A stretch of DNA of 58,048 nt from positions 1 through 58,048 of the forward strand of contig NZ_CALIMS010000011.1 of the NCBI RefSeq assembly GCF_938045345.1, given 5' to 3'. The notes below the pieces were generated by a model. It made no database searches. It was not told the DNA's origin and saw nothing but the letters and a program-made list of their open reading frames with translations. This stretch comes from an uncultured Campylobacter sp. (GTDB lineage Bacteria; Campylobacterota; Campylobacteria; Campylobacterales; Campylobacteraceae). The position numbers were made by a program, and so were the translations under genes. Position 1 is the stretch's first letter; every line of letters begins with the position of its first letter. Below, one piece after another: positions 1 to 9,034 of the stretch.

Positions 1-254
1 AATAAAATTTCAATAAAATGATATGAATTTTTATTTAAAGACAGAATTTTAAATTCGCGCCTCGGGTTTTGACTATAATATTGCCGCGTAAAGCTTCAAT
101 AAATTTTTGAAATTTTACGCGATGCAAAGCGCGGGTAAAATTTAGAATTTTAAAAGCTATAAAATTTATTAGCTCCGGCGACCCAGATATGCAGCTATAG
201 CCCGGATGGTAAATTTAGTCCGCGCAGCTTTATCTTTGTCTAAATATTTCATTG

Positions 255-260
255 TATAAT
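255..260 (+). promoter_or_regulatory. Probable sigma-70 -10 box for the Crp/Fnr-type regulator
   Basis: A perfect TATAAT lies 21 bases before the ATG at 281. It is followed by a GGAGG ribosome-binding site at 272-276. Campylobacter sigma-70 promoters usually lack a conserved -35 box, and none is obvious here. The rest of 1-254 holds no convincing gene; it is AT-rich with several AAATTT/GAATTT words. Confidence 0.55.
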
Positions 261-280
261 TCTTAGCTTTTGGAGGTTAT

Positions 281-919
281 ATGGAAAAATCGCGGCTAGG
301 ACTACTACAAACCGAGGCCATTGCCACGCTTAGCGACGAGGAGCTTGCAATGTTCGAGCACCAAGTCATCAAAAAAGGCTATGTTTTTTATAGTGAGGCG
401 CCTAAAGTTTTTATTTTTAAAAGCGGGCAGGCGAAGCTTTCGTTTTTTGAAGACGGCGAAGAATTCATCATCAACTACCTAAACAAGGACAATATCACTA
501 TTCTTAATGAAATTTGCGCACTTGAGTTTTTAGAGGACAGCGAGATTTATACGATCGATGCGAGCGGACTAGGGGAGATCTTGGCAAATCGCAGCTTTTG
601 CGAGGCATATATAAAAATTTTAACAGAGATAATTCTGCTGCAGCGCAAAATCACACGCTCTATACTTTTTGAAAATGCAAAAGGGCGCATCGCGAGCTTT
701 TTGATCGAGCTTGCAAACGAGCAAAATTTTCATCAAAACGGCTACAAATACGTCTTTTTGCCATTTTCGCTAAAGGTGCTTTCATCCTTTGTGGGGCTCA
801 AGCGCCAAAGCGCGAGTACCGCGTTTAACGAGCTTGTAAAAGATAACGTAATTCAAAAAATCAGCCAGCACGAGTTTTTGATCCTAGACTACGACAGATT
901 GCTTAGTTACTGTGTTTAG
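281..919 (+). CDS. Crp/Fnr-family transcriptional regulator
   Basis: This 212-residue protein has the size and layout of a Crp/Fnr regulator. An N-terminal cyclic-nucleotide-binding-like beta-roll covers about residues 20-110, followed by a long dimerisation helix around 110-140. A C-terminal winged helix-turn-helix lies around 160-190 (SLKVLSSFVGLKRQSASTAF). It lacks the N-terminal cysteine cluster of true FNR; cysteines appear only near residues 80, 106 and 211, so a 4Fe-4S oxygen sensor is not supported. The start has a GGAGG site and a TATAAT box upstream. It converges on the hydrogenase operon and is the only regulator nearby, so control of formate/hydrogen genes is a reasonable inference but not shown. 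Confidence 0.85.
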   Translation: MEKSRLGLLQTEAIATLSDEELAMFEHQVIKKGYVFYSEAPKVFIFKSGQAKLSFFEDGEEFIINYLNKDNITILNEICALEFLEDSEIYTIDASGLGEILANRSFCEAYIKILTEIILLQRKITRSILFENAKGRIASFLIELANEQNFHQNGYKYVFLPFSLKVLSSFVGLKRQSASTAFNELVKDNVIQKISQHEFLILDYDRLLSYCV

Positions 920-1140
920 GCGCGGGCTAGAGTTTTTAAAGCATTTATATGGCTTACGCTTACGGCTTAAGCGCGAAATTTTGTCTAAAGTTACGGCGCA
1001 GGATTTTACCTAGATTTACAGCGTAAAATTTTTATCAAGAGTTTTGTTTCAGAATTTCATCCCGAATTTCGTTAGGATTTCGTCTAAAATTTTGGATCAA
1101 ATGAAATTTTACGCATCGGAATTTTTAAAATTTTAGAAAT

Positions 1141-1166
1141 TAAAAATGCGCGGCAAAGTGCCGCGC
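1141..1166 (-). terminator. Rho-independent terminator of the hyf-focA operon
   Basis: A perfect 8-bp GC-rich stem (GCGCGGCA at 1148-1155 with TGCCGCGC at 1159-1166) with a 3-base loop is followed, on the minus strand, by ATTTTTA. It lies 36 bp beyond the focA stop. The preceding gap 920-1140 contains no gene and several RAATTY words. Confidence 0.8.
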
Positions 1167-1202
1167 CCATATTTTGTTTATATCGTACTGAAGCGCGATA
1201 GA

Positions 1203-2066
1203 TTAGTCTTTCTTTTTCATATCGTATTTATTTACCATAAATCCGACCAAGCCTACGAAAAATAGACCGCCGCAGATGTTGCCTAGCGTAACTGGGATCA
1301 TATTTTTAACGATGAAATTTCCCCAGTTTATTGAATCTATTTGAGCCGCCGTTACGCCGTGAAGCGAGCTTGCAAGAGCATTTACATCGCCACCTGCAGC
1401 CGCAAGGTAGTGGCCTTTAGCGATGATACCTTCGGTTAGGATAAACATATTTGCCACGCAGTGTTCCATAGAGCAAGCTACGAATGCGCCGATCATCCAC
1501 ATAATTGCAAAGAATTTACCCGATAGATTGCTCTCGCTGGTCGCAGTCCAGATAGACATACATACAAACACGTTACAAAAAATTCCGCGGATGAATAGCT
1601 CATGAAAAGGTGCGTTTATTTTGCCTACTGCTGCAGGAATGAAGTGCTGCAAGATGTAGCCGTCATATTTAAGCGGAAGTCCTGAGTAATAATACATATA
1701 CGCGATTAACGCGCCGCCTACGAAGTTAAAGCACCAAACGATAGCCCAATAGCCGATTGTTTTACCTAGCGGTAATTTGCCATCGGCAGCAGGTACGCCC
1801 GTTAAAACCGAGCTAGTAAATAGATGCCCGCCGTAAAAAACCACCATCATCAGACCGCAGCTAAAGGTAATACCACCGATGAAATTCGATAAGCCAATAG
1901 ATTGCTTTTCAGCCATTCCGACGGTCGAGTGAGCCCAGAAAATATCACCCATAGCGATTGCAGCGCCCGCCATTATAGCTAGAAAAATTATGCTAATTAG
2001 CGGGGTATGCGCCTTGTGTTGCATCGAACTAGACACCGCTTGCGCGGTTTCTGCAGGATTTAACAT
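1203..2066 (-). CDS. focA: Formate/nitrite transporter FocA
   Basis: This 287-residue polytopic membrane protein belongs to the FocA/FdhC/NirC formate-nitrite family, which forms pentameric anion channels in the inner membrane. Six hydrophobic segments are visible. Family-typical stretches include GLMMVVFYGGHLFTSSVLTG and SMEHCVANMF. It is the last gene of the hyf operon. Its ATG directly follows the TAA of hycI, and the GAGGAGGAG encoding the last residues of HycI doubles as its ribosome-binding site. In this setting it most likely passes formate to the selenocysteine formate dehydrogenase encoded by fdhF. A nitrite role is possible for the family but not supported by context. Confidence 0.92.
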   Translation of the reverse strand: MLNPAETAQAVSSSMQHKAHTPLISIIFLAIMAGAAIAMGDIFWAHSTVGMAEKQSIGLSNFIGGITFSCGLMMVVFYGGHLFTSSVLTGVPAADGKLPLGKTIGYWAIVWCFNFVGGALIAYMYYYSGLPLKYDGYILQHFIPAAVGKINAPFHELFIRGIFCNVFVCMSIWTATSESNLSGKFFAIMWMIGAFVACSMEHCVANMFILTEGIIAKGHYLAAAGGDVNALASSLHGVTAAQIDSINWGNFIVKNMIPVTLGNICGGLFFVGLVGFMVNKYDMKKKD

Positions 2067-2519
2067 TTACTCCTCCTCATTTAAATTTGAATCAATTTCT
2101 AAGATACGCTCATAAGCTTTTTGCGCACTTTTTTTTGCGCTCTCGCTCAGTCCTTCTTTAAAATCAAGGACGTTATCGAGCAACACGCTAATGCCCAAAA
2201 ACAACGTCTTTGGGCAAATTTTGCGCAGATAGCTTAGAAGCACCGGCGTAGGCAGGTTATGCGTCGAGTAGATATAGTCGCGATCGTTGCTGAGGTCGAA
2301 AAATTCTATCTTATCCTCATCAAAGCCGCTCATCGCATCTACTACGATTAGAATTTCAGGGGCGAATTCCCTAAGTGCTGCAAATTCGTTTTCGGGCACA
2401 TCCTGCCCATAAAAAACGCGCCAGTCTTTTAGATTCGCCTCGACTATTCGCCCTGTTTCATTGCCCACGTCATCGTCGCCGCGAAGGGGATTGCCGATAC
2501 AAAGCAACGCCTTTCGCAT
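2067..2519 (-). CDS. hycI: Hydrogenase maturation protease HycI
   Basis: This 150-residue protein is an M52-family endopeptidase that removes the C-terminal tail of the [NiFe] large subunit after nickel insertion. Family features are the N-terminal CIGNPLRGDDDVG motif, VVDAMSGFD around residue 70 and STHNLP around 90, whose acidic and histidine residues bind nickel. The ATG at 2517-2519 overlaps the hycH stop as TGATG; the TTG one codon upstream is less likely. The expected substrate, HyfG, has the DPCYSC motif and the tail this enzyme would cleave. Confidence 0.9.
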   Translation of the reverse strand: MRKALLCIGNPLRGDDDVGNETGRIVEANLKDWRVFYGQDVPENEFAALREFAPEILIVVDAMSGFDEDKIEFFDLSNDRDYIYSTHNLPTPVLLSYLRKICPKTLFLGISVLLDNVLDFKEGLSESAKKSAQKAYERILEIDSNLNEEE

Positions 2520-2859
2520 CAAAAATCCTTCCTTAGCACGAAGTATCCTTCGCGCATATTTTTTAGCAGATCTTTAAGCTCACATTCGCAAAGCTGAGGG
2601 ATTAGCTTGGCTGCGTGCTCGGCAAAAATTTCAATCTCGAAATACTTGCTTAGGTTACCGATCTTAAATTTAACGTAGTCGCCCGAGTTCTCGACGATGC
2701 GTTTAAATTCTTCATCGTCTATCTCAAGCACCTTTTCGCTAAAATCTATCGTACCCACGCCGTGACCGACGCAGGTGGAAAAAACCTTGATATCCTTTAG
2801 CTCTTTAGGTAAATTTTCGTTTTCGTCCATATGCCGCTTTGTAAGCTTAAAAACCTCAA

Positions 2860-2863
<4 letters not shown>
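2519..2863 (-). CDS. hycH: Formate hydrogenlyase maturation protein HycH
   Basis: This 114-residue protein resembles HycH, an accessory factor needed to mature the large subunit of group 4 hydrogenases. The central CVGHGVGTIDFSE stretch and the small size fit the family. It overlaps hyfI at its start (ATGA) and hycI at its end (TGATG), so it is translationally coupled between the hydrogenase small subunit and the maturation protease. The biochemical role of HycH is poorly known. The assignment rests on similarity and position. Confidence 0.82.
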
Positions 2864-3680
<817 letters not shown>

Positions 3681-3684
<4 letters not shown>

Positions 3685-4220
3685 TTTATTGCCTCCTCTA
3701 TACCTTTGGTCACTCTTTCGACCGCTTGAGCTTTTTTGCATTCAGGACAGATATAGAGATATTTTTTAGCTTCTTCTAATCTGCCTGGGAGCAAATTTGC
3801 CGTACTTAGCTTTTCTAGCGTGTAGTTGATGAGCCTTTTTGGGGTCATCGGCTTGCCGCAGCAGCTGCATTTCTCCATCTCAAGCTCGCCGTGTTGGATA
3901 AGCGCGCTTTTATCAAATTTTACCGCTAGCTCAAAGCTATTGCCTAGCCTTACCGCTCCCGTAGGGCATACCTCGTCGCAGCGACCGCAAAATATGCAGC
4001 GTCCGCAATCAAATTCCCAAATAAGCTTGGTTTGAGCTTCATTCATCTTAAGCTCGATCGCATTGGATGGGCAGGCGATACCGCACGCGGCACAGCCTAT
4101 GCAAAGCTCATAGGTGTATTCAGGTTGCCCGCGAAAATTCTCGGGCACGATGTATGGCTCGAACGGATAAGCATAGGTCGCCTTACCATATTTTTCGGTA
4201 ATGTCGAATAATTTCATCAT
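3681..4220 (-). CDS. hyfH: Hydrogenase 4 ferredoxin-like subunit HyfH
   Basis: A 179-residue protein with two 4Fe-4S motifs (CIGCAACGIACP near residue 41 and CGRCIFCGRCDEVCP near 72), as in NuoI and HycF. A C-terminal pair, CSCCGKP and CPECKK, resembles the rubredoxin-like zinc or iron site of HycF. It should wire electrons between HyfA and HyfI at the membrane surface. It overlaps hyfG at its start and hyfI at its end by 4 bases, consistent with stoichiometric synthesis of the peripheral arm. Confidence 0.92.
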
Positions 4221-5953
4221 CTTAAATCCTTTTTGCTAACCTTGCCGTCTTGGCAAAATTTCTTAAGGTCTTTTTCGGTTAGAATTTTACTCTTTCCGCT
4301 ATTAATATCGACTAAAGTTACGCGCTCGGTGCATGAGTAGCACGGATCCATCGAGCATACGATTAGCGCCGCATCGGAGATGTTATTTCCGCGGAATTGA
4401 AATCGCAAGCTCGGCCAGTTGTTATACGTAGCGGCACGACATCTCCAGCGGTAAACCTTCTGTGCGTTTCCTTGCATGATCCAGTGGACATTTTCGCCGC
4501 GTGGTGCTTCGTCGTGACCTAAAGCGTAGTTTTCTGGTCTGATCATAGTCTGTGGATCGATCATTATCGGAGTTTGCGGCATTTGATGCAAGCACTGCCT
4601 GATGATGTGGATCGATTGTTTAAGCTCTTTATATCTTACGACTTCGCGGCTGAATACATCGCCACCGTGCTCTACGGCTACTTCGAATTCTATCTTGTTG
4701 AAGAAATCATAAGGGTGATCGTAGCGGTTGTCGCGTTTAAAACCGGAAGCTCTCATATTCGGACCTACCGGGCTGAAATCGCGCGCCACTTTGCGATCTA
4801 ATACGCCCACACCTTTCCAGCGACCGATTTGGCGTTTATCCTCCATAACGGCATCCCAAATTTCAGAAATTTGAACATCAAGTTTATTGATGATCTCGAT
4901 ACTCTTGCGAATTTCATTGTCGGTCATATCGCGGCGAAGTCCGCCCATAATGACATTGCCGTAGGTCTTGCGGCCGCCGGTTACGAGCTGAGCTAACTCC
5001 ATGGAGTATTCGCGCACCCTAAAGATATGCATGAAGGCGTTGTAGTTACCCGTTACCTCGCAGGCTAGACCGATATTTAAAAGATGGCTGTGAAGGCGTT
5101 CGATCTCAAGGCAGATGACGCGGATGGCTTGCGCACGAAGCGGAATTTCAAGCTTGATAGCTTTTTCCGCCGCTTCAATACACGCAATCGCGTGAGCGTA
5201 GCCGCAAATTCCGCAGACGCGCTCTGCTAAATAGCCCATCTGATCGTAGTTCATTCTATTTTCGGCTAGCTTTTCCATACCGCGGTGCTGATAAAACAAG
5301 CGGTAGTCTGCATCGATAATCTCATCGCCGTCGCAAAATAGTCTAAAGTGTCCCGGCTCATCGCTCGTTACGTGAAGAGGTCCAAGCGGAACATCTACTA
5401 CGCCATCACCGCTAGGAAATAAAAACTCTGCATTAGGTTCGTCTTTATGATCTACAGGATCGGGTCTATAGCGATAGTCCATCGCGTCTTTGCGAAGCGG
5501 ATGAAGCCCCTCCGGCCAATCGTCGCTTAACACCAAACGGCGTTTATCAGGCAAATCCTCAGCGATTAAACCGAACATATCGAAGGCTTCTCTTTCGTAC
5601 CATACGCAAGCAGGCACTAAAGGAGTAACTGACGGGAATGTAGGATCCGATCCGGGAATTAGCGTCCTAACGGTGATGAAGCATTTATCCTCTGCGGCGA
5701 AATCCTCCGCTTCGGTCATTTTGCCACCTTCCATAGATATCGCATAGTAAAGCGCGAAATTTCCGTTTAGCTCGCGCTCATCGTTAGGGATCATCGTGCT
5801 GATAAAACCGCCGATGTCATAATATAGCGTCTTAACCGCAAGCGGCAGATCATTTCTATCCACTAAAACGGTGATTTGATCCTCGGCTTGGCGGGTAACT
5901 TCTAAGACCTTGACTTTGGTCTTTAAAATTTCTATAAATTTATCGCCTCTCAT
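4217..5953 (-). CDS. hyfG: Hydrogenase 4 large catalytic subunit HyfG (HycE-like)
   Basis: A 578-residue fusion of a NuoC-like N-terminal domain (about 1-160) and a NuoD-like [NiFe] domain, the arrangement seen in HycE/HyfG. Nickel-iron ligands are present in RVCGICGYAH (near residue 247) and DPCYSCTERV (near 536). The roughly 40 residues after the second motif form the tail that HycI must remove, so the enzyme should be a genuine hydrogenase rather than a nickel-free complex I homologue. The start is the ATG three bases after the hyfF stop. It catalyses proton reduction to H2 with electrons arriving through HyfH and HyfI. Confidence 0.95.
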   Translation of the reverse strand: MRGDKFIEILKTKVKVLEVTRQAEDQITVLVDRNDLPLAVKTLYYDIGGFISTMIPNDERELNGNFALYYAISMEGGKMTEAEDFAAEDKCFITVRTLIPGSDPTFPSVTPLVPACVWYEREAFDMFGLIAEDLPDKRRLVLSDDWPEGLHPLRKDAMDYRYRPDPVDHKDEPNAEFLFPSGDGVVDVPLGPLHVTSDEPGHFRLFCDGDEIIDADYRLFYQHRGMEKLAENRMNYDQMGYLAERVCGICGYAHAIACIEAAEKAIKLEIPLRAQAIRVICLEIERLHSHLLNIGLACEVTGNYNAFMHIFRVREYSMELAQLVTGGRKTYGNVIMGGLRRDMTDNEIRKSIEIINKLDVQISEIWDAVMEDKRQIGRWKGVGVLDRKVARDFSPVGPNMRASGFKRDNRYDHPYDFFNKIEFEVAVEHGGDVFSREVVRYKELKQSIHIIRQCLHQMPQTPIMIDPQTMIRPENYALGHDEAPRGENVHWIMQGNAQKVYRWRCRAATYNNWPSLRFQFRGNNISDAALIVCSMDPCYSCTERVTLVDINSGKSKILTEKDLKKFCQDGKVSKKDLR

Positions 5954-5955
5954 TT

Positions 5956-7440
5956 TTAACCTCTCATCATTATTCTAACGCCGTTTTCGACGAGCATCCA
6001 AAAATCGCCTACGTGCCATACGCCGAAAATTATCACTAAAGCGCAAAGCAAGATTAGCGGTAAATTTTCAAACAAGCTCATCTCTTTAGCATAAACCACT
6101 TCACCTTTAGGCGTACCGAAGCTCGCTAGATTAAAGTGTGCGAAGTCCGCAATGAAAATAATTACGAGCGCGATCGCAAATAACGCTACGGCTATGTATT
6201 GACCGCTGGCTATTGCGCCTTTGAAAACGTTAAATTCGCTTACGAATATCGCAAACGCAGGAACACCTACGAGCGAGCAAACCGCAGCACCAAACATTAT
6301 CGTAGTAAGCGGAGCGATTTTTACCATACCGCCCATTCTAGTCATATCTTTGTGACCATAAATTCTAGCGATATTACCGGTAGAGCAGAATGCAAGAGCC
6401 TTGGTAAAGCTGTGAGCTAAGCAGTGAAAGATCGCGGCAAGCAAGCCAAAATATCCGCCGATGCCTAGCGCAAATGCAATAACACCCATATGAACGACCG
6501 AGTGGTAAGCAAACATCCTTTTTACATCGTGCTGACGAACTAGGAAAATTCCTGCTATAAATAGCGTGATCGTGCCCGAAATCAGCATCACGTGCTTAAC
6601 GAAGTCTGGCCCTACCGCTTCGGCGGTTACCGCGTAATATCTAAATATCGCTAGCATCGCACATTTTAAAAGCACACCCGAAAGTAGTGCCGAAATCGGA
6701 GCCGGACCTTCTGCGTGAACGTCAGGAAGCCAAGTGTGAGTAGGAGCAAGTCCTGCTTTGGTTCCAAAGCCTATTAGAGCGAATATAAAGATAAGCTTAG
6801 CAGCATCGCCGTTTAAATTTTTGGCATTATCCATAATGCTCGTCCAAAGCATCGAAGCCTCGCCATCGCCCGTGATTTTGAATGTAGCCGCATATAGTAA
6901 AACGGTCGCATAAAGCGCAAACGCTAAGCCGATCGAGCAGATAACGATATATTTGTAACCGCTCTCGGTGGATTTTTTATCTTTATGAATAGCGACCAAA
7001 AATACCGATGCTAACGTAGTAGCCTCTACCGCAGCCCACATAAACGCAACGTTGTTACAGATCACGCTAAGCGTCATCGTAAAAACGAAAACGTGGCAGA
7101 GCGCGTAGTATTTTCTAAGATCGCTAAGATCCAGATGGCCGCCCTGTATCTCCCATTTCATATAGGTGGTGGAGTATAAATTTACCAAAAAGCCCGTTAC
7201 GGCGATTAGCACTAAAAATACGCAACCTAGGCTATCTAGGAATAGGAATTTATCGTATGCGTAAAACGCCTCGAAGTTGCCGCTGATAAGCTTGCCTACG
7301 TTACAGAGTAGTCCTGCGGATGTAACTGCAGAAATCAAAACGTGTAGCGAGCTTAGGAGCTTGAAATTCTTAGGGCATAAGAATAATATCAGCGCTCCGA
7401 GCAACGGAAAAATTAATATAAAAGCTAAACTATTCATCAT
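5956..7440 (-). CDS. hyfF: Hydrogenase 4 membrane subunit HyfF (antiporter-like)
   Basis: A 494-residue protein of the NuoL/M/N-MrpD antiporter-like family with about 13-14 hydrophobic segments. The family signature, a lysine and histidine-containing core, is visible in GFGTKAGLAPTHTWLPDVHA followed by EGPAPISALLSG. It forms part of the membrane arm thought to couple hydrogen evolution to ion translocation. The ATG overlaps the hyfE stop as TAATG. With HyfB this gives two antiporter-like subunits; a third (HyfD) is absent. Confidence 0.93.
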   Translation of the reverse strand: MMNSLAFILIFPLLGALILFLCPKNFKLLSSLHVLISAVTSAGLLCNVGKLISGNFEAFYAYDKFLFLDSLGCVFLVLIAVTGFLVNLYSTTYMKWEIQGGHLDLSDLRKYYALCHVFVFTMTLSVICNNVAFMWAAVEATTLASVFLVAIHKDKKSTESGYKYIVICSIGLAFALYATVLLYAATFKITGDGEASMLWTSIMDNAKNLNGDAAKLIFIFALIGFGTKAGLAPTHTWLPDVHAEGPAPISALLSGVLLKCAMLAIFRYYAVTAEAVGPDFVKHVMLISGTITLFIAGIFLVRQHDVKRMFAYHSVVHMGVIAFALGIGGYFGLLAAIFHCLAHSFTKALAFCSTGNIARIYGHKDMTRMGGMVKIAPLTTIMFGAAVCSLVGVPAFAIFVSEFNVFKGAIASGQYIAVALFAIALVIIFIADFAHFNLASFGTPKGEVVYAKEMSLFENLPLILLCALVIIFGVWHVGDFWMLVENGVRIMMRG

Positions 7441-8084
7441 TAACCCCTTAAATTCGAAGCTTTAGACGTATCAAGCCCGTCATAAGCTTTGTAAAATCTA
7501 ACCGCCAAAATGCTCATAATAATAACCGCAAAGATTGCATCGGTTAAAATTCCAAGCTCGACTAGCTCGTGAGAGTTGTAAGCCATAAGTGCAAGGCTTA
7601 GGTGTATGCCGTTTTCAAAGAGGCAGTAGGCTAGAATTTGCTTGATGAAAGAATTTCTTAGCATGAAGCCGAAAATTCCCATCATAAATACGGTTACCGC
7701 CGCTATTAGAACGATTCTTTCTTGAATAAGAGAGAATTTAAGCAAGATCGGATTGATTGTCATCGCAATCGCTAGCGAAAATCCCATCGCAATAACGGGG
7801 CTTACGAAAAAGCCGCCTACCGGCTCATCCTCGCTGATCACATCCAGCTTTTTAACTAGCCAAAATAAAATTCCTGGCACGAAAATAACCTTCGTAAAAA
7901 ACGCCACTATCGCCCAAATTCTAAGCTGCGGCGCATTGAAGTTAGAATACAGCATAAAAAATATGCTTACCAAAAATAGCGTCTGAATCGCGTAAATTCC
8001 GATCGAAAGTTTTAAATTTCTAAGTCCGAATACCGCGAGTGACGTTACGATCATACAAATTGCTAAAATATCGATACTATTCAT
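7440..8084 (-). CDS. hyfE: Hydrogenase 4 membrane subunit HyfE
   Basis: A 214-residue membrane protein with six to seven hydrophobic helices, matching HyfE, whose C-terminal half is related to NuoK/MrpC. A conserved acidic residue sits in the segment CLFENGIHLSLALM, as in NuoK. This subunit separates Hyf-type from the simpler Hyc-type formate hydrogenlyase and supports the Hyf name for the operon. It is coupled to hyfF by a TAATG overlap. Confidence 0.9.
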   Translation of the reverse strand: MNSIDILAICMIVTSLAVFGLRNLKLSIGIYAIQTLFLVSIFFMLYSNFNAPQLRIWAIVAFFTKVIFVPGILFWLVKKLDVISEDEPVGGFFVSPVIAMGFSLAIAMTINPILLKFSLIQERIVLIAAVTVFMMGIFGFMLRNSFIKQILAYCLFENGIHLSLALMAYNSHELVELGILTDAIFAVIIMSILAVRFYKAYDGLDTSKASNLRG

Positions 8085-8085
8085 C

Positions 8086-9024
8086 TTAAAATCCTACTAC
8101 GTAAAGCGTTAATGCCGCAAAAGCAATGGCAAGAGCGCCGCATGAAATTTTGCGCATGCTCGAAGTCATTCTGAAGCGTGGTCCAAAGTTGTCGATGAAA
8201 ACGGCTGCTACGTAAAATACGCCGGTTTTTAGTACAAAGATTATGATCGCCAAAAACGGATTGCTAAAATTCCACGGCTCAAATATCGTTAGGAATAATC
8301 CGATCATCGCAAATTGCTTCAAAATAAGCGCCGCTTGCACTAAGCCGAGATCGCTGCCTGCATATTCGCCAAGTAGACCTTCTTGAAGCTCTTGCTCGGC
8401 TTCGGCAAGATCAAATGGCTTTCTGCCGGTCTCGACATACATGCACCATAAAAATGCAATCGAAGCGACAGCAAAGCTTGGAATTTGATAGCCGATCTGA
8501 CCGCTGCGCACCATCCCCTGAATCTCAACTAAATTTGAAGTTCCCGCAGCCATCATTACTACGATTAGGCACATCATCATCACAGGTTCGACAAAAACGG
8601 CAAGCATCTGCTCGCGTCCGCCGCCGGTTGCGGCAAACGGGTTACCGCTATCTATCGAAGCCGCACCGAATACGAAGCGCAAAAGCGCGCCTAGATATAG
8701 GATAACGAAAATATCCGAATATGCTCCGAAAATTTTATCGGTGGTTGGATCGCTGTATGTAATAGGAATAGCCGCCAAAATCGCTGCCGAAGTAGCGAAA
8801 AGGAAAAACGGCGCCCACCTAAATACCCAGTGGCTGCACGCAGGAACGGTTCTGCCGCGCTTAAAAAGCTTAATAATATCGCGGTAAGTCTGGAAAAAAT
8901 CGCTTCCTTGTTTCGACTGAAGCTTGGCTCGAAGTTTTCTCGCCATACCGTCGAAAAGTGGAGCGACTAGGACGATAACCGCGACTTGAAATATCATTAA
9001 AAATATAGTTTGTATAGTCTGCAT
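8086..9024 (-). CDS. hyfC: Hydrogenase 4 membrane anchor HyfC (HycD/NuoH-like)
   Basis: A 312-residue NuoH/HycD-type integral membrane subunit that anchors the peripheral arm. Family traits are RDIIKLFKRG in the first cytoplasmic loop and the acidic stretch KPFDLAEAEQELQEG, equivalent to the conserved E-rich loop of NuoH. About eight hydrophobic segments are visible. It lies between hyfB and hyfE with one-base to ten-base gaps. Confidence 0.93.
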   Translation of the reverse strand: MQTIQTIFLMIFQVAVIVLVAPLFDGMARKLRAKLQSKQGSDFFQTYRDIIKLFKRGRTVPACSHWVFRWAPFFLFATSAAILAAIPITYSDPTTDKIFGAYSDIFVILYLGALLRFVFGAASIDSGNPFAATGGGREQMLAVFVEPVMMMCLIVVMMAAGTSNLVEIQGMVRSGQIGYQIPSFAVASIAFLWCMYVETGRKPFDLAEAEQELQEGLLGEYAGSDLGLVQAALILKQFAMIGLFLTIFEPWNFSNPFLAIIIFVLKTGVFYVAAVFIDNFGPRFRMTSSMRKISCGALAIAFAALTLYVVGF

Positions 9025-9034
9025 CTTAAACCTC